Assembly (NCBI GenBank): GCA_945863825.1
Contig: CAMBBY010000102.1
Location: 1 to 5,897 of the forward strand
Direction of reading: 5' to 3'
Length of the DNA stretch: 5,897 bases
DNA from: an uncultured Prevotella sp.
GTDB lineage: Bacteria > Bacteroidota > Bacteroidia > Bacteroidales > Bacteroidaceae
Made by a program: the position numbers and the translations under genes. The notes under the pieces were generated by a model, which had not been told where the DNA came from, made no database searches, and saw only the letters and a list, made by a program, of their open reading frames with translations. The first letter of the stretch is position 1. Each line of letters opens with the position of its first letter. This document shows, piece by piece, positions 4,166-5,897 of this stretch.

Positions 4166-5485
4166 TTACATATCTTCCAATGATAAGCAGCCCAGACGAA
4201 TTTCCAGTTTCTTTAATTCAGGATATACTTGGAGCATATAGTCCACCTTCTGTTTCAAGAGACTTTCGTCATAACGGAATTTATCCTTTTTTACCTCATA
4301 GATGTCAATAATTCCATCTATTTCATTTATTGCAACGATATCTATCTCATTTCCTCCCTTTCTATCCCAAAACTGACCTATCTGGGTGTATTGTTGGCTT
4401 TCGCTCAGTTTCTGGCGGAAATAGCGTTCAAGCATAAAACCCTCTACCGTGGATATATCACGCATAATGATACGATGCAATTGATTCAATGCGCCACTCT
4501 CTATGAAATTCTGGTATTTATAGAAGAAGCGAAACCAGAAGATGAGAAAATTGTCACTCAGGATATATCTTACACTCTTGCTCTTTGGCTTGGAGAAGAT
4601 CGGGACATGGCGTTCTATCAGATTGTAGTGAGATTTCAAACGTTCCAGATATCCACCCACTTCCTTGATTCCTGTCAAAGCCTCAATCTGGGCACGAGTT
4701 ACCTCACCACAGGCGATACAAGAGAGTATGGAGAAATAATTGGCATAATCCGTACCAAATTCCTCTATCAAGATATTCTTTCCTTCGTTGATGAAAGGCG
4801 AGTTTTCTTCAGTCTGCATATTGAGCATTTTCTGAGAGGTTGTCTTTCCATTGCTCATGAAGAGATTGACATACCATGCAACCCCATTGCTCAGCGTATA
4901 GAGAGTAAGCAAGTCGCTTGCTGTATAGTTAGGATTGAAGTCATGTAAAATCTCTTTAAGCACATCTGTATCGAAAGCTCGTAGATTGATGATACGATTG
5001 GCACGAGAGAACAATGGCTCTTTACTATCTTCAAAGATGCGGTGCATCAGTGAGTAGATAGAACCACTGATAATGAGATTCATCTTACTCTTACTTTTTG
5101 CCAAATCCCATTCTCTCTGCATCTCGCTAAAGATGGATGGATTGATACGTAGCCAATCCTGAAACTCGTCGATAACCAGTGTAAACGGATGGCTTTGGGA
5201 GATAAAGAGGAGTTGGTGAAACAGCTCGGCGAATGACGAATAATTGCCTAATGGCATATCTAATTTGCGTTCTGCCTCTTCCTTGAAATCTTGGCATAGC
5301 ATATTTTCAGACTTTCTTGCCACAAAGAAATATAGAAGAGAACCTTCATGTCCACATCTTAGTGCTAACTCGGTTTTGCCGATACGGCGTCTTCCTACCA
5401 GTACCGTCATCTGTGCTTCTTTCTGGCTTTTTGTATAGATGTCAGCAAAGAGTGCCAGTTCTTTTGTTCTATCATAAAACTTCAT
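4166..5485 (-). CDS. AAA ATPase with ATPase_2 and DUF234-like nuclease domain, 439 aa
   Basis: This is a second P-loop ATPase, of a different family from the one at 439: the archaeal/bacterial ATPase_2 type with a DUF234-like C-terminus. The N-terminus MKFYDRTKEL (1-10) is typical ('F..R..EL..L'). Walker A is G31-RRRI-GKT38; Walker B is FTLVIDEFQDW (101-111, D106 and E107); the sensor block is LIISGS (137-142). A winged-helix-like segment follows at about 255-292 (CGEVTRAQIEALTGI then YLERLKSHYNLIER). The C-terminal part keeps a full PD-(D/E)xK set: E349, NEIDIVA with D382, and IYEVKK with E397 and K399. The length is normal. ATG 5485 starts after an AT-rich leader without a clear Shine-Dalgarno. 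The gene is convergent with the ART-like operon and stands alone. The family's biological role is unsettled; DNA binding through the winged helix and nuclease activity are inferred. Confidence 0.9.
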   Translation of the reverse strand: MKFYDRTKELALFADIYTKSQKEAQMTVLVGRRRIGKTELALRCGHEGSLLYFFVARKSENMLCQDFKEEAERKLDMPLGNYSSFAELFHQLLFISQSHPFTLVIDEFQDWLRINPSIFSEMQREWDLAKSKSKMNLIISGSIYSLMHRIFEDSKEPLFSRANRIINLRAFDTDVLKEILHDFNPNYTASDLLTLYTLSNGVAWYVNLFMSNGKTTSQKMLNMQTEENSPFINEGKNILIEEFGTDYANYFSILSCIACGEVTRAQIEALTGIKEVGGYLERLKSHYNLIERHVPIFSKPKSKSVRYILSDNFLIFWFRFFYKYQNFIESGALNQLHRIIMRDISTVEGFMLERYFRQKLSESQQYTQIGQFWDRKGGNEIDIVAINEIDGIIDIYEVKKDKFRYDESLLKQKVDYMLQVYPELKKLEIRLGCLSLEDM

Positions 5486-5508
5486 ATCTCATTTTTAATA
5501 TTATTATC

Positions 5509-5537
5509 GTAACCGCCATTACCGTAATGACGATTAC
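5509..5537. promoter_or_regulatory. Two tandem palindromic operator sites of the second ATPase gene
   Basis: GTAACCGCCATTAC (5509-5522) and GTAATGACGATTAC (5524-5537) share the pattern GTAAy-N4-rTTAC: each is an interrupted palindrome, and they repeat with a 15-bp period. They lie just after the predicted transcription start and before the ATG on the minus strand, the usual place for a roadblock repressor. The adjacent half-sites also form a palindrome across the junction. The ATPase's own winged-helix part is a candidate binder, by inference. Confidence 0.65.
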
Positions 5538-5546
5538 TATTCTGTG

Positions 5547-5578
5547 CAAATGTACGATTTTCTATTGGATTATACAAA
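5547..5578 (-). promoter_or_regulatory. Promoter of the second ATPase gene
   Basis: On the minus strand TTTG (5578-5575), a 20-bp spacer and TACATTTG (5554-5547) match the Bacteroidetes consensus at every fixed position. Transcription would begin near 5541, so the mRNA leader of about 55 nt contains both operator palindromes. Confidence 0.75.
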
Positions 5579-5629
5579 GATTAAGAACTTTATTTTGAAT
5601 AGTTTAACAAAAAGGCAATTACCTTCAGT

Positions 5630-5661
5630 ATCGGGCATTCAGGATACACTTTTTTCCTTTT
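5630..5661 (+). repeat. Right copy of the 32-bp direct repeat bracketing the second ATPase
   Basis: It matches 4119-4150 with 3 mismatches. The left terminator arm AGGTGTATCC is not present upstream of it, so this copy cannot fold as a terminator. Its presence on the far side of the ATPase gene suggests that the gene was inserted with duplication of, or by recombination at, this sequence. Confidence 0.8.
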
Positions 5662-5681
5662 TTGCTTTTTCTTTTCTACTG

Positions 5682-5848
5682 CGGAAGACGCATTTTTCAA
5701 AATAAGTCGTCTCCTGTAACCTGTCTGTTGATCTTTCTTGCATACATATTATTATATAGGCCATGAGGGGTTGTGAGTGATGCGATTATGGAGTCCTCCG
5801 CGTGAATTAATAACCTGATTGAGCATCCAGGTGGTAGCACTTCCGCAG
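5682..5848. repeat. 9-bp inverted repeat near the contig end
   Basis: CTGCGGAAG (5682-5690) and CTTCCGCAG (5840-5848) are exact complements around about 150 bp. The right arm ends 2 bp before the adapter. It may be chance, or the edge of an invertible segment or mobile element; the contig stops too soon to tell. Confidence 0.35.
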
Positions 5849-5850
5849 GC
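5697..5850 (-). CDS. Possible 3' fragment of an unidentified gene, cut by the contig end
   Basis: The minus strand is open from the adapter junction at 5850 to TGA 5699-5697, about 50 codons (PAEVLPPGCSIRLLIHAEDS..., ending ...INRQVTGDDLF). Another frame of the same strand is also open for about 30 codons (GSATTWMLNQVINSRGGLHN...) and looks equally protein-like, so the true frame is uncertain. The apparent start MGSEMCIRDR is adapter sequence and must be discarded. I recognise no family. Confidence 0.3.
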
Positions 5851-5897
5851 CTGTCTCTTATACACATCTCCGAGCCCACGAGACTAAGGCGAATCTC
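5851..5897 (+). other. Illumina Nextera adapter (i7 side), not genomic
   Basis: The contig ends with the reverse-complement mosaic end CTGTCTCTTATACACATCT (5851-5869), the read-2 adapter part (5870-5884), an index octamer TAAGGCGA (5885-5892, which I recognise as N701) and the start of the P7 tail (5893-5897). Minus-strand translation gives the familiar artefact peptide MGSEMCIRDR. Confidence 0.98.

Noticed and set aside
4229..4948. Plus-strand open frame of 239 codons
   Set aside because: It is the antisense shadow of the second ATPase, whose Walker A, Walker B and nuclease motifs are clear on the minus strand.

Overview
The window is a 5.9 kb assembly contig from a member of the Bacteroidales, most likely Prevotella/Segatella. 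This rests on AT-rich intergenic DNA, weak Shine-Dalgarno sequences, and several promoters that match the Bacteroidetes pattern TTTG/TTG-N20-TAnnTTTG almost exactly; the genus is a guess from overall look. Both ends are not biological: positions 1-47 and 5851-5897 are untrimmed Illumina Nextera adapters, including the index octamers and the Tn5 mosaic ends. The genomic insert is therefore 48-5850, and open frames that run into either end are partly artefact.

Layout. 48-346: intergenic DNA with a hairpin and what looks like a small broken minus-strand ORF. 347-1695: an AAA ATPase of the AAA_14/DUF4143 type, preceded by two palindromic operator-like sites. 1696-2264: a long non-coding stretch holding 11 copies of an 8-9 bp word (CTCTTCACC or its complement), arranged so that the arms can pair around a second 34-bp near-palindrome. 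2265-3230: an Abi_2-type HEPN abortive-infection protein on the minus strand, with a probable divergent, structured, Rho-independently terminated small RNA right at its 5' end; the unit is bracketed by about 56-bp imperfect direct repeats. 3212-4145: a plus-strand two-gene operon encoding a 47-residue protein (absent from ordinary length-filtered calls) and, 1 nt later, a 198-residue protein with an ADP-ribosyltransferase-like HG...GIYFW signature, ended by a strong terminator. 4166-5485: a second, different AAA ATPase (ATPase_2 plus DUF234-like nuclease domain) on the minus strand, with its own canonical promoter and two tandem palindromic operators. A 32-bp imperfect direct repeat brackets this gene too. 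5662-5850: a possible truncated minus-strand reading frame running into the adapter.

Taken together, this is an accessory, defence/toxin-antitoxin-like patch: independent small modules, each with its own promoter, two of them bracketed by direct repeats that suggest stepwise insertion. The most interesting unit is the HEPN protein with its divergent small RNA, which resembles the described abiF-type arrangement (HEPN toxin plus non-coding RNA, proposed relatives of Cas13 systems). Second is the small-protein/ART-like pair, which looks like a toxin-antitoxin operon. No function has been shown here; all assignments come from reading motifs and layout.
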